From the NCBI GenBank assembly GCA_030849965.1, contig JAVDKL010000001.1, positions 2,276,554 to 2,340,553 of the forward strand: 64,000 nucleotides of DNA, read 5' to 3'. The DNA comes from Schauerella fraxinea. Its GTDB lineage: Bacteria > Pseudomonadota > Gammaproteobacteria > Burkholderiales > Burkholderiaceae_B. Position numbers and translations under genes: made by a program. The notes beneath the pieces are model-generated. The model had not been told where the DNA came from. It did not search any database and saw only the letters and a list, made by a program, of their open reading frames with translations. Shown piece after piece: positions 62,186 through 64,000 of this stretch. How positions within the stretch are numbered: position 1 is the first letter of the stretch; each line of letters begins with the position of its first letter.

Positions 62186-62761
62186 ATGAGAGTCAGTCGC
62201 GAGCAAGCCGCCGAAAACCGGGAGCGAATCATCGCCGTCGCGTCGGGATTGTTTCGTGAGCGGGGTTTCAATGGTGTCGGTGTGGCCGACCTGATGCAGT
62301 CTGCCGGTCTCACCCATGGTGGGTTTTACGGGCACTTCGAATCTAAGGAAGATCTGATGGCGCAAGCCTCGGCACGCGCCCTGGATGGGTCGCGCGACCT
62401 GTGGCGCGACCTGGCGAGCGAGCATCCCGATCGTCCGCTGGAGGCGGTGCTGGATCATTATCTGTCGAGCGCGCATCGCGATCGGCCGCAGCATGGCTGC
62501 CTGATGACGTCACTGGGCAGCGATGTGGCCCGGCAAGGTGTGGATGTGCGGCGCACCGTTACCGAGCGCTTCACAAGCATGATCGGGCTGCTCGAATCAT
62601 GGATCCCTGGGCGTTCGCAAGCGGCCAAGCGGCGCCGTGCGCTCGCGGCCTATTCGACCATGGTGGGCGCGATGATGCTGGCGCGCATGGTCGACGATCC
62701 CGAGCTGTCGGACGAGATTCTCGCGGCCTCGCGGGCGAGTCTGCCAGGCGGCCAGGAATAA
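62186..62761 (+). CDS. TetR-family transcriptional regulator
   Basis: The 191-residue regulator has an N-terminal helix-turn-helix (about 8-60: ENRERIIAVASGLFRERG, GVGVADLMQSAGLTHGGFYGHF) and a C-terminal ligand domain with the HGCLMTSLGSDVARQG block common in TetR proteins of the AcrR/NemR-like group. An AGGAGA site precedes the ATG. It is upstream of a glutathione S-transferase gene and may control it together with itself in response to an electrophile or xenobiotic. The ligand is not known. Confidence 0.9.
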   Translation: MRVSREQAAENRERIIAVASGLFRERGFNGVGVADLMQSAGLTHGGFYGHFESKEDLMAQASARALDGSRDLWRDLASEHPDRPLEAVLDHYLSSAHRDRPQHGCLMTSLGSDVARQGVDVRRTVTERFTSMIGLLESWIPGRSQAAKRRRALAAYSTMVGAMMLARMVDDPELSDEILAASRASLPGGQE

Positions 62762-62794
62762 ACCTGCGGCAGCGGTGAGGGGTGCGCGGTTGCG

Positions 62795-62816
62795 ATGCCA
62801 CGGCCCCGCGTGGCAT
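62795..62816. repeat. 8-bp inverted repeat before the glutathione S-transferase gene
   Basis: ATGCCACG and CGTGGCAT are perfectly inverted across a 6-base spacer, 39 bp before the transferase start. It may be a terminator for tetR, although no T-tract follows, or a regulator site. Confidence 0.45.
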
Positions 62817-62854
62817 GATGCCCGCCGGTACTCCACCCCCGAAGGATCGCTTCC

Positions 62855-63571
62855 ATGATCGACCTGTATGGCATGAGCAGCCCCAATGTCGTCAAGATTA
62901 TCTTGATGCTTGAAGAGATCGGCGCGCCCTATCGTTTTCATCCCATCGAAGTCTGGCGCAAAGAACAATTCGGCGAAGCGTTTCGGGCGCTCAATCCCAA
63001 CAGCAAGGTGCCGGTGATTGTCGATCAGGATGGCCCCGGCGGCGAGCCCTACACGGTGTTCGAGTCGGGTGCGATCCTCACTTACCTCGCTGAGAAAACG
63101 GGCCAGTTGCTCCCGGCCGCCGGCCGTGCACGCTATGACGTACTGCAATGGCTCACGCTGCAACTCACCGGGCTCGGCCCCACGTTCGGCCAATACGTGC
63201 ACTTCACCCGGTTCGAACCCAACGCGTCCGACTATGCCCGCTCACGCTACACCACCGAGGCCGTGCGGCTGATCGATGTGCTGAACGAACGGCTTGCGCA
63301 TACGCCCTACCTGGGCGGTGAAGATTATTCGATTGCAGATGTGGCCACCTATCCATGGATCGCGCGCCTCGAAGCGCTGAAGTTGCCGGTCGACGGCCGC
63401 GACGCGCTGCTGCGCTGGCGCGACACGATCGCCAGCCGCCCTGCCGTCACGCGTACGGCATTGCGCACCATCGAGATTCAGCAAGCCGGCGATGTCTCGC
63501 GCGCGGCTGCCACCGCCGACGACCTGGATCGCATGTTCGGCCGCGGCCGCTACGCGCACCAGGCCACCTGA
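62855..63571 (+). CDS. Glutathione S-transferase (YfcG/Ure2p-like)
   Basis: This 238-residue protein has a thioredoxin-like N-terminal domain (about 1-80) opening MIDLYGMSSPNVVKIILMLE, with NPNSKVPVIVD and the FESGAILTYLAEK loop that binds glutathione, and a helical C-terminal domain (about 90-205). The SSPN motif near the N-terminus and the SKVPVI cis-proline are typical of the YfcG/Ure2p group, which act as disulfide-bond reductases or peroxidases. AAGGA precedes the ATG. It lies downstream of a TetR gene. Confidence 0.9.
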   Translation: MIDLYGMSSPNVVKIILMLEEIGAPYRFHPIEVWRKEQFGEAFRALNPNSKVPVIVDQDGPGGEPYTVFESGAILTYLAEKTGQLLPAAGRARYDVLQWLTLQLTGLGPTFGQYVHFTRFEPNASDYARSRYTTEAVRLIDVLNERLAHTPYLGGEDYSIADVATYPWIARLEALKLPVDGRDALLRWRDTIASRPAVTRTALRTIEIQQAGDVSRAAATADDLDRMFGRGRYAHQAT

Positions 63572-63633
63572 TCGTCTGCCGATGCATGGGGCGCGCCCCA
63601 CGCATCGACGCCTCTACCTGCATCGACACCGCC

Positions 63634-64000
63634 ATGCCCAACCCACCACCGCAAGCCGCTATCCCTGCCTATTACATGCGCGGGGGCACCAGCAAGGGCG
63701 TGTTCTTTCTGCCCGAAGATCTGCCCACCGATCCGGCGCGCCGGGATGCCACGCTGCTGCGCTTGATCGGCAGCCCCGATCCGTATGAAAAGCACATCGA
63801 CGGCATGGGCGGAGCCACGTCCAGCACCAGCAAGGTCGTCATCGTGGGTAAAAGCACGCGTGCGGATTGCGACGTCGATTACTGGTTCGGACAGGTCGCG
63901 ATCGCCGCGCCGCTGGTCGACTGGACGGGGAACTGCGGCAATTTGACGGCCGCAGTGGGCCCGTTTGCCATCCATCGCGGACTCATCGATGCGCCGCACG
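63634..64000 (+). CDS. PrpF-family isomerase, N-terminal part
   Basis: The gene runs off the right edge; 122 residues are visible. AYYMRGGTSKGVFFLPEDLP and GMGGATSSTSKVVIVGKS are the N-terminal signatures of the PrpF family (2-methylaconitate or 4-oxalomesaconate isomerases, diaminopimelate-epimerase fold), with the conserved GTSKG and the WTGNCGNLTAAVGPFA block holding a catalytic Cys. Members isomerise tricarboxylic acids, in propionate or gallate breakdown. Which branch applies cannot be decided without the rest of the gene and its neighbours. Confidence 0.88.
   Translation, partial: MPNPPPQAAIPAYYMRGGTSKGVFFLPEDLPTDPARRDATLLRLIGSPDPYEKHIDGMGGATSSTSKVVIVGKSTRADCDVDYWFGQVAIAAPLVDWTGNCGNLTAAVGPFAIHRGLIDAPH

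Noticed and set aside
1-64000. CRISPR arrays, tRNA/rRNA genes, insertion sequences, prophage or toxin-antitoxin modules
   Set aside because: No regularly spaced repeats, tRNA-like T-loops, transposase or phage motifs were seen by eye; a covariance-model or repeat scan would be decisive.

Overview
The window is dense, high-GC chromosomal DNA with about 54 protein genes and no tRNA, rRNA, CRISPR array, insertion sequence or phage gene that I could see. A proteobacterial Mrp/Pha antiporter, the kyn tryptophan pathway, UrtABCDE with urea carboxylase, ArgO/ArgP and PrpF together suggest a betaproteobacterium of the order Burkholderiales, perhaps Alcaligenaceae. That placement is an inference from gene content; no marker gene is present.

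Layout. (1) 1-4.7 kb: the tail of an unrecognised gene, then an operon for a circularly permuted ATP-grasp protein, an alpha-E (DUF403) protein, a transglutaminase-like protease and the proteasome-like peptidase Anbu. A perfect NtrC-type palindrome and a sigma-54 promoter lie upstream. (2) 4.7-9.6 kb: ArgO-type exporter and divergent ArgP, YggS, a DUF1254/DUF1214 protein, a hotdog thioesterase and a CsbD-like small membrane protein. (3) 9.7-15.2 kb: a PAS-LuxR protein, an HD-GYP response regulator and a hybrid histidine kinase. (4) 15.4-21.5 kb: the phaAB-C-D-E-F-G cation/proton antiporter operon. (5) 21.6-27.4 kb: a signalling operon of hybrid kinase, CheR, CheB and REC-kinase. (6) 27.5-34.7 kb: GH15 enzyme, SDR, SbcC/SbcD-like pair and a DUF4142 protein. 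(7) 34.7-37.8 kb: ABC exporter, YeaD-like mutarotase and a proline-rich small protein. (8) 37.9-42.6 kb: kynU-kynA divergent from kynB, a HIT protein and a tartrate/malate-type dehydrogenase. (9) 42.6-55.0 kb: urea uptake (urtABCDE) divergent from urea breakdown (allophanate hydrolase, urea carboxylase, GntR regulator). (10) 55.1-61.9 kb: a siderophore-iron uptake operon read from a TonB-dependent receptor to FhuF. (11) 62-64 kb: TetR regulator, glutathione S-transferase and the start of a PrpF-family gene.

How it fits together. The strongest theme is nitrogen. The 429-bp gap between urtA and the allophanate hydrolase gene holds two divergent sigma-54 promoters with GG-N10-GC spacing and an NtrC-like dyad between them. 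Urea would be imported by Urt and split by the ATP- and biotin-dependent carboxylase/hydrolase route rather than by nickel urease; no urease gene is in the window. The Anbu operon at the left end carries the same kind of control region, with a better NtrC site, so this little-understood peptide-ligase/peptidase system appears to belong to the nitrogen-limitation regulon. A third sigma-54-like element precedes the DUF4142 gene. Iron uptake has a Fur-like box, and the kyn, argP and tetR control regions contain clear dyads.
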